Shown here: positions 13,000 to 25,169 of the stretch, in pieces
Layout: every line of letters begins with the position of its first letter
Position numbering within the stretch: position 1 is the stretch's first letter
Assembly: GCF_029784155.1 (NCBI RefSeq)
Contig: NC_073693.1
Location: forward strand, 182,053,802-182,117,801
Origin: Uranotaenia lowii
Lineage: Eukaryota; Arthropoda; Insecta; Diptera; Culicidae
Reading direction: 5' to 3'
Length of the DNA stretch: 64,000 nucleotides
Notes under the pieces: generated by a model
Told to the model about the DNA's origin: nothing
The model's database searches: none
What the model saw: only the letters and a program-made list of their open reading frames with translations
Program-made: the position numbers and the translations under genes

Positions 13000-15642
13000 T
13001 TGATTTTCAATCAGCCATTTTACTTCATTTATTATCCCATACCAGGTTTTTTGCTCATTTTACGTCATCCGGCATAAACTTTTGAGACGGAGATTTTTCC
13101 TACATTGAATTTTGAAAGGGAGAGAGACAGAATCAAATTTGTCATTTTCCCATTACTTGGTCAAATGTTGTCCGATCATTTTTTTTCAACGCTAAGCAGC
13201 CATCAGTAAGCATTTTGAACGCATCCCGCTTGGTCTAGCGAACCTGCAATTATTTTGCATGGCCACCGGCCAAAATGATTTTTTTACCTACGCAGCATTC
13301 ATGAGATCCTAGTACAATATAACTACCAAGTTGATTTTCAATCAGCCATTTAACTTCAATTAGTATCCCATACCAGGTTTTCTGCGCATTTTACGTCATC
13401 CGTCATAAACTTTTGAGACGGCGATTTTTCCTACTTTGAACTTTGAAAGGGAGAGAGACAGAATCAAATTTTCATTTTCCCATAACTTGGTCAAATGTTG
13501 TCCGATCATTTTTTTTCAATGTTTGGAAGCCATCAGTAAGCATTTTGAACGCATCCCGTTTGGTCTGGCACACCTGCAAATATTCTGCACGGCTACCGGC
13601 CAAAATGATTTTTTTTACCTACGCAACATTCATGAGATCCTAGTATAATAACAACCGAGTTGATTTTCAATCAGCCATTTTACTTCAATTATTATCCCAT
13701 ACCAGGTTTTTTGCTCATTTTACGTCATCCGGCATAAACTTTTGAGACGGAGATTTTTCCTACTTTGAATTTTGAAAGGGAGAGAGACAGAATCAAATTT
13801 GTCATTTTCCATAACTTGGTCAAATGTTGTCCGATCATTTTTTTTTCAACGCTAAGCAGCCATCAGTAAGCATTTTAAACGCATCCCGCTTGGTCTAGCG
13901 AACCTGCAATTATTTTGCATGGCCACCGGCCAAAATGATTTTTTTACCTACGCAACATTCATGAGATCCTAGTAATAACAACCGAGTTGATTTTCAATCA
14001 GCCATTTAACTTCAATTATTATCCCATACCAGGTTTTTTGCGCATTTTACGTCATCCGGCATAAACTTTTGAGACGGCGATTTTTCCTACTTTGAATTTT
14101 GAAAGGGAGAGAGACAGAATCAAATTTGTCATTTTCCCATAACTTGGTCAAATGTTGTCCGATCATTTTTTTTCAAAGCAAGGCAGCCATCAGTAAGCAT
14201 TTTGAACGCATCCCGTTTGGTCTGGCACACCTGCAAATATTCTGCACGGCTACCGGCCAAAATGATTTTTTTTACCTACGCAACATTCATGAGATCCTAG
14301 TATAATATAACAACCGAGTTGATTTTCAATCAGCCATTTTACTTCAGTTATTGTCCCATACCATGTTTTTTGCGCATTATACGTCATTTGGCATCATCTT
14401 TGGAGACGCAGATTTTTCCTACTTTGATTTTTGAAAGGGAGAGAGACAGAATAAAATTTGTCATTTTCCCATAACTTGGTCAAATGTTGTCCGATCATTT
14501 TTGTTCAAAGCTAGGAAGCCATCAGTAAGCATTTTGAACGCATCCCGTTTGGTCTGGCACACCTGCAAATATTCTGCACGGCTACCGGCCAAAATGATTT
14601 TTTTTACCTACGCAACATTCATGAGATCCTAGTATAATATAACAACCGAGTTGATTTTCAATCAGCCATTTTACTACAGTTATTATCCCATACCATGTTT
14701 TTTGCGCATTATACGTCATTTGGCATCATCTTTGGAGACGCAGATTTTTCCTACTTTGATTTTTGAAAGGGAGAGAGACAGAATCAAATTTGTCATTTTC
14801 CCATAACTTGGTCAAATGTTGTCCGATCATTTTTTTTTCAACGCTAAGCAGCCATCAGTAAGCATTTTGAACGCATCCCGCTTGGTCTAGCGAGCCTGCA
14901 ATTATTTTGCATGGCCACCGGCCAAAATGATTTTTTTACCTACGCAACATTCATGAGATCCTAGTATAATAACAACCGAGTTGATTTTCAATCAGCCATT
15001 TTACTTCAATTATTATCCCATACCAGGTTTTTTGCTCATTTTACGTCATCCGGCATAAACTTTTGAGACGGAGATTTTTCCTACTTTGAATTTTGAAAGG
15101 GAGAGAGACAGAATCAAATTTGTCATTTTCCCATTACTTGGTCAAATGTTGTCCGATCATTTTTTTTCAACGCTAAGCAGCCATCAGTAAGCATTTTGAA
15201 CGCATCCCGCTTGGTCTAGCGAACCTGCAATTATTTTGCATGGCCACCGGCCAAAATGATTTTTTTACCTACGCAGCATTCATGAGATCCTAGTATAATA
15301 TAACTACCAAGTTGATTTTCAATCAGCCATTTAACATCAATTAGTATCCCATACCAGGTTTTCTGCGCATTTTACGTCATCCGGCATAAACTTTTGAGAC
15401 GGCGATTTTTCCTACTTTGAATTTTGAAAGGGAGAGAGACAGAATCAAATTTGTCATTTTCCCATAACTTGGTCAAATGTTGTCCGATCATTTTTTTTTC
15501 AAAGCAAGGCAGCCATCAGTAAGCATTTTGAACGCATCCCGTTTGGTCTGGCACACCTGCAAATATTCTGCACGGCTACCGGCCAAAATGATTTTTTTTA
15601 CCTACGCATCATTCATGAGATCCTAGTATAATAACAAGCGAG
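13000..15642 (+). repeat. 8-unit HOR block, copy 2
   Basis: Units start at 13000 B (cttcatttattat), 13331 A (catccgtcataaac, caatgtttggaagcc), 13660 B, 13987 A body behind a B spacer, 14319 C, 14651 C head with B tail, 14981 B and 15312 A. The match to 10371-12999 is unit by unit at 2629-2632. The main difference is at 14651, where the head is C (ttactacagttattat, attatacg, tttggcatc) instead of B. This suggests a later local copying event from the preceding C unit. Confidence 0.9.
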
Positions 15643-16224
15643 TTGATTTTCAATCAGATATTTTACTTCAATTATTATCCCATACCAGGTTTTTTGCTCA
15701 TTCTACGTCATCCGGCATAAACTTTTGAGACGGAGATTTTTCCTACTTTGAATTTTGAAAGGGAGAGAGACAGAATCAAATTTGTCATTTTCCCATTACT
15801 TGGTCAAATGTTGTCCGATCATTTTTTTTCAACGCTAAGCAGCCATCAGTAAGCATTTTGAACGCATCCCGCTTGGTCTAGCGAACCTGCAATTATTTTG
15901 CATGGCCACCGGCCAAAATGATTTTTTTACCTACGCAGCATTCATGAGATCCTAGTATAATATAACTACCAAGTTGATTTTCAATCAGCCATTTAACTTC
16001 AATTAGTATCCCATACCAGGTTTTCTGCGCATTTTACGTCATCCGGCATAAACTTTTGAGACGGCGATTTTTCCTACTTTGAATTTTGAAAGGGAGAGAG
16101 ACAGAATCAAATTTTCATTTTCCCAAAACTTGGTCAAATGTTGTCCGATCATTTTTTTTTTCAAAGCTAGGAAGCCATCAGTAAGCATTTTGAACGCATC
16201 CCGTTTGGTCTGGCACAACTGCAA

Positions 16225-16245
16225 ATATTCTGCATGATTTTTTTT
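16225..16245 (+). repeat. 16-bp tail deletion marker (copy 1 of 3)
   Basis: The A tail reads attctgcatgatttt. The 16 bases containing cggctaccgg that normally lie between attctgca and tgatttt are missing. The same deletion is found at 21155-21170 and 24118-24130, and marks three related units (15974, 20903, 23865). Confidence 0.88.
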
Positions 16246-16531
16246 ACCTACGCAACATTCATGAGATCCTAGTATAATAACAACCGAGTTGATTTTCAAT
16301 CAGCCATTTTACTTCAATTATTATCCCATACCAGGTTTTTTGCTCATTTTACGTCATCCGGCATAAACTTTTGAGACGGAGATTTTTCCTACTTTGAATT
16401 TTGAAAGGGAGAGAGACAGAATCAAATTTGTCATTTTCCATAACTTGGTCAAATGTTGTCCGATCATTTTTTTTCAACGCTAAGCAGCCATCAGTATGCA
16501 TTTTAAACGCATCCCGCTTGGTCTAGCGAAC

Positions 16532-16552
16532 CTGCAATTATTTAATTATTTT
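16532..16552 (+). repeat. 8-bp local duplication in a B tail
   Basis: The tail reads caattatttaattatttt instead of caattatttt, a tandem duplication of aattattt. It is absent from the related units at 21217 and 24178, so it arose after those copies separated. Together with a few other indels it explains why the offset changes from 7882 to about 7890 across this region. Confidence 0.8.
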
Positions 16553-17548
16553 GCATGGCCACCGGCCAAAATGATTTTTTTACCTACGCAACATTCATGA
16601 GATCCTAGTATAATAACAACCGAGTTGATTTTCAATCAGCCATTTTACTTCAATTATTATCCCATGCCAGGTTTTTTGCGCATTTTACGTCATCCGGCAT
16701 AAACTTTTGAGACGGCGATTTTTCCTACTTTGAATTTTGAAAGGGAGAGAGACAGAATCAAATTTTTATTTTCCCATAACTTGGTCAAATGTTGTCCGAT
16801 CATTTTTTTTTTTCAAAGCAAGGCAGCCATCAGTAAGCATTTTGAACGCATCCCGTTTGGTCTGGCACACCTGCAAATATTCTGCACGGCTACCGGCCAA
16901 AAAGATTTTTTTTACCTACGCAACATTCATGAGATCCTAGTATAATAACAAGCGAGTTGATTTTCAATCAGATATTTTACTTCAATTATTATCCCATACC
17001 AGGTTTTTTGCTCATTTTACGTCATCCGGCATAAACTTTCGAGACGGAGATTTTTCCTACTTTGAATTTTGAAAGGGAGAGAGACAGAATCAAATTTGTC
17101 ATTTTCCCATAACTTGGTCAAATGTTGTCCGATCATTTTTTTTCAACGCTAAGCAGCCATCAGTAAGCATTTTGAACGCATCCCGCTTGGTCTAGCGAAC
17201 CTGCAATTATATTGCATGGCCACCGGACAAAATGATTTTTTTTACCTACGCAACATTCATGAGATCCTAGTATAATAACAACCGAGTTGATTTTCAATCA
17301 GCCATTTTACTTCAATTATTATCCCATACCAGGTTTTTTGCTTATTTTACGTCATCCGGCATAAACTTTTGAGACGGAGATTTTTCCTACTTTGAATTTT
17401 GAAAGGGAGAGAGACAGAATCAAATTTGTCATTTTCCCATTCCTTGGTCAAATGTTGTCCGATCATTTTTTTTTCAACGCTAAGCAGCCATCAGTAAGCA
17501 TTTTGAACGCATCCCGCTTGGTCTAGCGAACCTGCAATTATTTTGCAT

Positions 17549-17559
17549 GGCCACCGGCC
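17549..17559. repeat. GC-rich dyad in the B tail (exemplar)
   Basis: The sequence ggccaccggcc has ggcc arms around acc. In A and C tails it is ggctaccggcc, which keeps the stem only with a G-T pair. In one B subgroup (36, 2933, 33811) it is ggccactggcc. It is the most GC-rich part of an otherwise AT-rich unit. Confidence 0.5.
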
Positions 17560-17618
17560 AAAATGATTTTTTTACCTACGCAGCATTCATGAGATCCTAG
17601 TATAATATAACTACCAAG

Positions 17619-17947
17619 TTGATTTTCAATCAGCCATTTAACTTCAATTAGTATCCCATACCAGGTTTTCTGCGCATTTTACGTCATCCGGCATAAACTT
17701 TTGAGACGGCGATTTTTCCTACTTTGAATTTTGAAAGGGAGAGAGACAGAATCAAATTTTCATTTTCCCATAACTTGGTCAAATGTTGTCCGATCATTTT
17801 TTTTCAAAGCTAGGCAGCCATCAGTAAGCATTTTGAACGCATCCCGTTTGGTCTGGCACACCTGCAAATATTCTGCACGGCTACCGGCCAAAATGATTTT
17901 TTTTACCTACGCAACATTCATGAGATCCTAGTATAATAACAAGCGAG
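17619..17947 (+). repeat. Type A satellite monomer (exemplar)
   Basis: A clean example of type A. It is preceded by acgcagcattcatgag and the spacer ataatataactaccaag. Its head reads ccatttaacttcaattag and then ccaggttttctgcgc. The middle has gacggcgat and aaattttcattttccc (one base shorter than in B and C). This is followed by tttcaaagctaggcagcc and the tail cccgtttggtctggcacacc, attctgcacggctaccgg, an 8-T run and acgcaac. A second A form has aaagcaaggcagcc instead of aaagctaggcagcc (for example 11358, 26467, 28783). A units are normally followed by C or B' units. Confidence 0.93.
17620..17632. repeat. Short dyad at the monomer start (exemplar)
   Basis: The sequence tgattttcaatca can form a 5-bp stem (tgatt with aatca) around a ttc loop. 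It is present at the start of nearly all units, and the position is among the best conserved in the monomer. Function is unknown; a five-base stem alone is weak evidence for structure. Confidence 0.55.
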
Positions 17948-18278
17948 TTGATTTTCAATCAGATATTTTACTTCAATTATTATCCCATACCAGGTTTTTT
18001 GCTCATTTTACGTCATCCGGCATAAACTTTCGAGACGGAGATTTTTCCTACTTTGAATTTTGAAAGGGAGAGAGACAGAATCAAATTTGTCATTTTCCCA
18101 TAACTTGGTCAAATGTTGTCCGATCATTTTTTTTCAACGCTAAGCAGCCATCAGTAAGCATTTTAAACGCATCCCGCTTGGTCTGGCGAACCTGCAATTA
18201 TTTTGCATGGCCACCGGCCAAAATGATTTTTTTACCTACGCAGCATTCATGAGATCCTAGTATAATATAACTACCAAG
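17948..18278 (+). repeat. Subtype B' satellite monomer (exemplar)
   Basis: A B unit recognisable by the spacer aacaagcgag and the head cagatattttacttc; the rest is type B (gctcattttacg, gacggagat, caacgctaag, cgcttgg). B' units start at 2079, 4972, 10042, 15643, 16957, 17948, 25831, 31224 (head cagttatttt), 32541 and 33541; a chimeric one starts at 18584 with the B' head but the ordinary spacer aacaaccgag. B' directly follows an A unit, except at 33541 where it follows a C. I saw none after 33.9 kb. Confidence 0.88.
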
Positions 18279-18300
18279 TTGATTTTCAATCAGCCATTTA

Positions 18301-18330
18301 ACTTACCAGGTTTTCTGCGTCATCCGGCAT
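18301..18330 (+). repeat. Paired 15-bp and 9-bp deletion marker (copy 1 of 2)
   Basis: The head reads aacttaccaggttttctgcg and then tcatccgg. Two segments are missing: 15 bp (the caattagtatcccat segment) and 9 bp (the cattttacg segment). The same double deletion occurs at 26184-26210, 7883 bp away, and is strong evidence that the two units share descent. Confidence 0.9.
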
Positions 18331-19246
18331 AAACTTTTGAGACGGCGATTTTTCCTGCTTTGAATTTTGAAAGGGAGAGAGACAGAATCAAACTTTCATT
18401 TTCCCATAACTTGGTCAAAAGTTGTCCGATCATTTTTTTTCAAAGCTAGGCAGCCATCAGTAAGCATTTTGAACGCATCCCGTATGGTCTGGCACACCTG
18501 CAAATATTCTGCACGGCTACCGGCCAAAATGATTTTTTTTACCTACGCAACATTCATGAGATCCTAGTATAATAACAACCGAGTTGATTTTCAATCAGAT
18601 ATTTTACTTCAATTATTATCCCATACCAGGTTTTTTGCTCATTTTACGTCATCCGGCATAAACTTTTGAGACGGAGATTTTTCCTACTTTGAATTTTGAA
18701 AGGGAGAGAGACAGAATCAAATTTTCATTTTCCCATAACTTGGTCAAATGTTGTCCGATCATTTTTTTTTCAAAGCAAGGCAGCCATCAGTAAGCATTTT
18801 GAACGCATCCCGTTTGGTCTGGCACACCTGCAAATATTCTGCACGGCTACCGGCCAAAATGATTTTTTTTACCTACGCAACATTCATGAGATCCTAGTAT
18901 AATATAACAACCGAGTTGATTTTCAATCAGCCATTTTACTTCAGTTATTATCCCATACCATGTTTTTTGCGCATTATACTTCATTTGGCGTCATCTTTTG
19001 AGTCGCAGATTTTTCCTACTTTGATTTTTGAAAGGGAGAGAGACAGAATAAAATTTGTCATTTTCCCATAACTTGGTCAAATGTTGTCCGATCATTTTTG
19101 TTCAAAGCTAGGAAGCCATCAGTAAGCATTTTGAACGCATCCCTTTTGGTCTGGCACACCTGCAAATATTCTGCACGGCTACCGGCCAAAATGATTTTTT
19201 TTTACCTACGCAACATTCATGAGATCCTAGTATAATAACAACCGAG

Positions 19247-22209
19247 TTGATTTTCAATCAGCCATTTTACTTCGATTATTATTTCATACCAGGTTTTTTG
19301 CTCATTTTACGTCATCCGGCATAAACTTTTGAGACGGAGATTTTTCCTACTTTGAATTTTGAAAGGGAGAGAGACAGAATCAAATTTGTCATTTTCCCAT
19401 AACATGGTCAAATGATGTCCGGTCATTTTTTTTCAACGCTAAGCAGCCATCAGTAAGCATTTTGAACGCATCCCGCTTGGTCTAGCGAACCTGCAATTAT
19501 TTTGCATGGCCACCGGCCAAAATGATTTTTTTACCTACGCAGCATTCATGAGATCCTAGTATAATATAACTACCAAGTTGATTTTCAATCAGCCATTTAA
19601 CTTCAATTATTATCCCATACCAGGTTTTCTGCGCATTTTACGTCATCCGGCATAAACTTTTGAGACGGCGATTTTTCCTACTTTGAATTTTGAAAGGGAG
19701 AGAGACAGAATCAAATTTTCATTTTCCCATAACTTGGTCAAATGTTGTCCGATCATTTTTTTTTCAAAGCAAGGCAGCCATCAGTAAGCATTTTGAACGC
19801 ATCCCGTTTGGTCTGGCAAACCTGCAAATATTCTGCACGGCTACCGGCCAAAATGATTTTTTTTACCTACGCAACATTCATGAGATCCTAGTATAATATA
19901 ACAACCGAGTTGATTTTCAATCAGCCATTTTACTTCAGTTATTATCCCATACCATGTTTTTTGCGCATTATACGTCATTTGGCATCATCTTTTGAGACGC
20001 AGATTTTTCCTACTTTGTTTTTTGAAAGGGAGAGAGACAGAATAAAATTTGTCATTTTCCCATAACTTGGTCAAATGTTGTCCGATCATTTTTGTTCAAA
20101 GCTAGGAAGCCATCAGTAAGCATTTTAAACGCATCTAGTTTGGTCTGGCACACCTGCAAATATTCCGCACGGCTACCGGCCAAAATGATTTTTTTTACCT
20201 ACGCAACATTCATGAGATCCTAGTATAATAACAACCGAGTTGATTTTCAATCAGCCATTTTACTTCAATTATTATCCCATACCAGGTTTTTTGCTCATTT
20301 TACGTCATCCGGCATAAACTTTTGAGACGGAGATTTTTCCTACTTTGAATTTTGAAAGGGAGAGAGACAGAATCAAATTTGTCATTTTCCCATAACATGG
20401 TCAAATGATGTCCGATCATTTTTGTTCAAAGCTAGGAAGCCATCAGTAAGCATTTTGAACGCATCCCTTTTGGTCTGGCACACCTGCAAATATTCTGCAC
20501 GGCTACCGGCCAAAATGATTTTTTTTTACCTACGCAACATTCATGAGATCCTAGTATAATAACAACCGAGTTGATTTTCAATCAGCCATTTTACTTCGAT
20601 TATTATTTCACACCAGGTTTTTTGCTCATTCTACGTCATCCGGCATAAACTTTTGAGACGGAGATTTTTCCTACTTTGAATTTTGAAAGGGAGAGAGACA
20701 GAATCAAATTTGTCATTTTCCCATTACTTGGTCAAATGTTGTCCGATCATTTTTTTTTCAACGCTAAGCAGCCATCAGTAAGCATTTTGAACGCATCCCG
20801 CTTGGTCTAGCGAACCTGCAATTATTTTGCATGGCCACCGGCCAAAATGATTTTTTTACCTACGCAACATTCATGAGATCCTAGTATAATATAACTACCA
20901 AGTTGATTTTCAATCAGCCATTTAACTTCAATTAGTATCCCATACCAGGTTTTCTGCGCATTTTACGTCATCCGGCATAAACTTTTGAGACGGCGATTTT
21001 TCCTACTTTGAATTTTGAAAGGGAGAGAGACAGAATCAAATTTTCATTTTCCCAAAACTTGGTCAAATGTTGCCTGATCATTTTTTTTTCAAAGCTAGGA
21101 AGCCATCAGTAAGCATTTTGAACGCATCCCGTTTGGTCTGGCACACCTGCAAATATTCTGCATGATATTTTTTACCTACGCAACATTCATGAGATCCTAG
21201 TATAATAACAACCGAGTTGATTTTCAATCAGCCATTTTACTTCAATTATTATCCCATACAAGGTTTTTTGCTCATTTTACGTCTTCCGGCATAAACTTTT
21301 GAGACGGAGATTTTTCCTACTTTGAATTTTGAAAGGGAGAGAGACAGAATCAAATTTGTCATTTTCCATAACTTGGTCAAATGTTGTCCGATCATTTTTT
21401 TTCAACGCTAAGCAGCCATCAGTATGCATTTTAAACGCATCCCGTTTGGTCTAGCGAACCTGCAATTATTTTGCATGGCCACCGGCCAAAATGATTTTTT
21501 TACCTACGCAACATTCATGAGATCCTAGTATAATAACAACCGAGTTGATTTTCAATCAGCCATTTTACTTCAATTATTATCCCATACCAGGTTTTTTGCG
21601 CATTTTACGTCATCCGGCATAAACTTTTGAGACGGCGATTTTTCCTACTTTGAATTTTGAAAGGGAGAGAGACAGAATCAAATTTTTATTTTCCCATAAC
21701 TTGGTCAAATGTTGTCCGATCATTTTTTTTTTTCAAAGCAAGGCAGCCATCAGTAAGCATTTTGAACGCATCCCGTTTGGTCTGGCACACCTGCAAATAT
21801 TCTGCACGGCTACCGGCCAAAAAGATTTTTTTTACCTACGCAACATTCATGAGATCCTAGTATAATATAACAACCGAGTTGATTTTCAATCAGCCATTTT
21901 ACTTCAGTTATTATCCCATACCATGTTTTTTGCGCATTATACGTCATTTGGCATCATCTTTTGAGACGCAGATTTTTCCTACTTTGATTTTTGAAAGGGA
22001 GAGAGACAGAATAAAATTTGTCATTTTCCCATAACTTGGTCAAATGTTGTCCGATCATTTTTGTTCAAAGCTAGGAAGCCATCGGTAAGCATTTTGAACG
22101 CATCCCTTTTGGTCTGGCACACCTGCAAATATTCTGCACGGCTACCGGCCAAAATGATTTTTTTTTACCTACGCAACATTCATGAGATCCTAGTATAATA
22201 ACAACCGAG
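19247..22209 (+). repeat. 9-unit HOR block (2.96 kb), copy 1
   Basis: Units start at 19247 B (cttcgattattatttc), 19578 A, 19910 C (ctttgttttttg, gcatctagtttgg, attccgcacgg), 20240 B head with C tail, 20571 B, 20903 A (tail deletion), 21217 B (cagtatgcatt), 21545 A with ttttattttccc and ccaaaaagatt, and 21879 C. The same nine units follow immediately at 22210-25169. The first four also match 27129-28450, at an offset of 7882. Confidence 0.92.
21155..21175 (+). repeat. 16-bp tail deletion marker (copy 2 of 3)
   Basis: The sequence attctgcatgatatttttt has the same loss of the cggctaccgg-containing segment as 16234 and 24123, with a private t-to-a change in the T run. Confidence 0.88.
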
Positions 22210-24117
22210 TTGATTTTCAATCAGCCATTTTACTTCGATTATTATTTCATACCAGGTTTTTTGCTTATTTTACGTCATCCGGCATAAACTTTTGAGACGG
22301 AGATTTTTCCTACTTTGAATTTTGAAAGGGAGAGAGACAGAATCAAATTTGTCATTTTCCCATAACATGGTCAAATGATGTCCGGTCATTTTTTTTCAAC
22401 GCTAAGCAGCCATCAGTAAGCATTTTGAACGCATCCCGCTTGGTCTAGCGAACCTGCAATTATTTTGCATGGCCACCGGCCAAAATGATTTTTTTACCTA
22501 CGCAGCATTCATGAGATCCTAGTATAATATAACTACCAAGTTGATTTTCAATCAGCCATTTAACTTCAATTATTATCCCATACCAGGTTTTCTGCGCATT
22601 TTACGTCATCCGGCATAAACTTTTGAGACGGCGATTTTTCCTACTTTGAATTTTGAAAGGGAGAGAGACAGAATCAAATTTTCATTTTCCCATAACTTGG
22701 TCAAATGTTGTCCGATCATTTTTTTTCAAAGCAAGGCAGCCATCAGTAAGCATTTTGAACGCATCCCGTTTGGTCTGGCAAACCTGCAAATATTCTGCAC
22801 GGCTACCGGCCAAAATGATTTTTTTTACCTACGCAACATTCATGAGATCCTAGTATAATATAACAACCGAGTTGATTTTCAATCAGCCATTTTACTTCAG
22901 TTATTATCCCATACCATGTTTTTTGCGCATTATACGTCATTTGGCATCATCTTTTGAGACGCAGATTTTTCCTACTTTGTTTTTTGAAAGGGAGAGAGAC
23001 AGAATAAAATTTGTCATTTTCCCATAACTTGGTCAAATGTTGTCCGATCATTTTTGTTCAAAGCTAGGAAGCCATCAGTAAGCATTTTAAACGCATCTAG
23101 TTTGGTCTGGCACACCTGCAAATATTCCGCACGGCTACCGGCCAAAATGATTTTTTTTACCTACGCAACATTCATGAGATCCTAGTATAATAACAACCGA
23201 GTTGATTTTCAATCAGCCATTTTACTTCAATTATTATCCCATACCAGGTTTTTTGCTCATTTTACGTCATCCGGCATAAACTTTTGAGACGGAGATTTTT
23301 CCTACTTTGAATTTTGAAAGGGAGAGAGACAGAATCAAATTTGTCATTTTCCCATAACATGGTCAAATGATGTCCGATCATTTTTGTTCAAAGCTAGGAA
23401 GCCATCAGTAAGCATTTTGAACGCATCCCTTTTGGTCTGGCACACCTGCAAATATTCTGCACGGCTACCGGCCAAAATGATTTTTTTTTTACCTACGCAA
23501 CATTCATGAGATCCTAGTATAATAACAACCGAGTTGATTTTCAATCAGCCATTTTACTTCGATTATTATTTCATACCAGGTTTTTTGCTCATTCTACGTC
23601 ATCCGGCATAAACTTTTGAGACGGAGATTTTTCCTACTTTGAATTTTGAAAGGGAGAGAGACAGAATCAAATTTGTCATTTTCCCATTACTTGGTCAAAT
23701 GTTGTCCGATCATTTTTTTTCAACGCTAAGCAGCCATCAGTAAGCATTTTGAACGCATCCCGCTTGGTCTAGCGAACCTGCAATTATTTTGCATGGCCAC
23801 CGGCCAAAATGATTTTTTTACCTACGCAACATTCATGAGATCCTAGTATAATATAACTACCAAGTTGATTTTCAATCAGCCATTTAAGTTCAATTAGTAT
23901 CCCATACCAGGTTTTCTGCGCATTTTACGTCATCCGGCATAAACTTTTGAGACGGCGATTTTTCCTACTTTGAATTTTGAAAGGGAGAGAGACAGAATCA
24001 AATTTTCATTTTCCAAAACTTGGTCAATTGTTGTCTGATCATTTTTTTTTCAAAGCTAGGAAGCCATCAGTAAGCATTTTGAACGCATCCCGTTTGGTCT
24101 GGCACACCTGCAAATAT

Positions 24118-24135
24118 TCTGCATGATTTTTTTTA
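24118..24135 (+). repeat. 16-bp tail deletion marker (copy 3 of 3)
   Basis: The sequence attctgcatgatttttttt carries the same deletion as 16234 and 21162. Confidence 0.88.
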
Positions 24136-24839
24136 CCTACGCAACATTCATGAGATCCTAGTATAATAACAACCGAGTTGATTTTCAATCAGCCATTTTA
24201 CTTCAATTATTATCCCATACCAGGTTTTTTGCTCATTTTACGTCATCCGGCATAAACTTTTGAGACGGAGATTTTTCCTACTTTGAATTTTGAAAGGGAG
24301 AGAGACAGAATCAAATTTGTCATTTTCCCATAACTTGGTCAAATGATGTCCGATCATTTTTTTTCAACGCTAAGCAGCCATCAGTATGCATTTTAAACGC
24401 ATCCCGCTTGGTCTAGCGAACCTGCAATTATTTTGCATGGCCACCGGCCAAAATGATTTTTTTACCTACGCAACATTCATGAGATCCTAGTATAATAACA
24501 ACCGAGTTGATTTTCAATCAGCCATTTTACTTCAATTATTATCCCATACCAGGTTTTTTGCGCATTTTACGTCATCCGGCATAAACTTTTGAGACGGCGA
24601 TTTTTCCTACTTTGAATTTTGAAAGGGAGAGAGACAGAATCAAATTTTTATTTTCCCATAACTTGGTCAAATGTTGTCCGATCATTTTTTTTTTCAAAGC
24701 AAGGCAGCCATCAGTAAGCATTTTGAACGCATCCCGTTTGGTCTGGCACACCTGCAAATATTCTGCACGGCTACCGGCCAAAAAGATTTTTTTTACCTAC
24801 GCAACATTCATGAGATCCTAGTATAATATAACAACCGAG

Positions 24840-25169
24840 TTGATTTTCAATCAGCCATTTTACTTCAGTTATTATCCCATACCATGTTTTTTGCGCATTA
24901 TACGTCATTTGGCATCATCTTTTGAGACGCAGATTTTTCCTACTTTGATTTTTGAAAGGGAGAGAGACAGAATAAAATTTGTCATTTTCCCATAACTTGG
25001 TCAAATGTTGTCCGATCATTTTTGTTCAAAGCTAGGAAGCCATCAGTAAGCATTTTGAACGCATCCCGTTTGGTCTGGCACACCTGCAAATATTCTGCAC
25101 GGCTACCGGCCAAAATGATTTTTTTTCCCTACGCAACATTCATGAGATCCTAGTATAATAACAACCGAG
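24840..25169 (+). repeat. Type C satellite monomer (exemplar)
   Basis: An example of type C, the most divergent of the three. It is preceded by the spacer ataatataacaaccgag. The head reads ttacttcagttattat and then ccatgttttttgcgc. The next part is catttggcatcatc in place of catccggcataaac, then gacgcagat, ctttgatttttg, agaataaaatttgtc, catttttgttcaaagc and taggaagcc. The tail is the A-like cccgtttggtctggcacacc. Within C some copies have gcgcattatacg and others gcgcatttttacg. C units normally follow an A and are followed by a B. Confidence 0.92.

Larger units (their letters stand above)
15643..19246 (+). repeat. Units 15.6-19.2 kb; partner of 23.9-27.1 kb
   Basis: Units start at 15643 B', 15974 A (aaaacttgg, gctaggaagcc, 16-bp tail deletion), 16289 B (cagtatgcatt), 16625 A with B head and ttttattttccc, 16957 B', 17287 B, 17619 A, 17948 B', 18279 A (double deletion), 18584 B'-head/A-tail and 18916 C (gagtcgcag). 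Except for 15643 and 16957 each has a counterpart 7882-7891 bp downstream, at 23865, 24178, 24507, 25170, 25502, 25831, 26162, 26467 and 26798. At 16957 the unit is B', whereas its positional counterpart 24840 is C. Confidence 0.88.
22210..25169 (+). repeat. 9-unit HOR block (2.96 kb), copy 2
   Basis: Units start at 22210 B, 22541 A, 22872 C, 23202 B head with C tail, 23534 B, 23865 A (tail deletion), 24178 B, 24507 A and 24840 C. The order and markers equal those of 19247-22209. Differences include gcttattttacg at about 22263, a different mutated middle (ttccaaaacttgg, caattgttgtctgatc) in the sixth unit, and a B middle without the cc loss in the seventh. Confidence 0.92.

Noticed and set aside
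17600..17611. tagtataata as a promoter (-10 or TATA box)
   Set aside because: The word is present in nearly every unit as part of the AT-rich spacer. There is no upstream element or downstream gene. Satellite transcription is possible but cannot be inferred from this.
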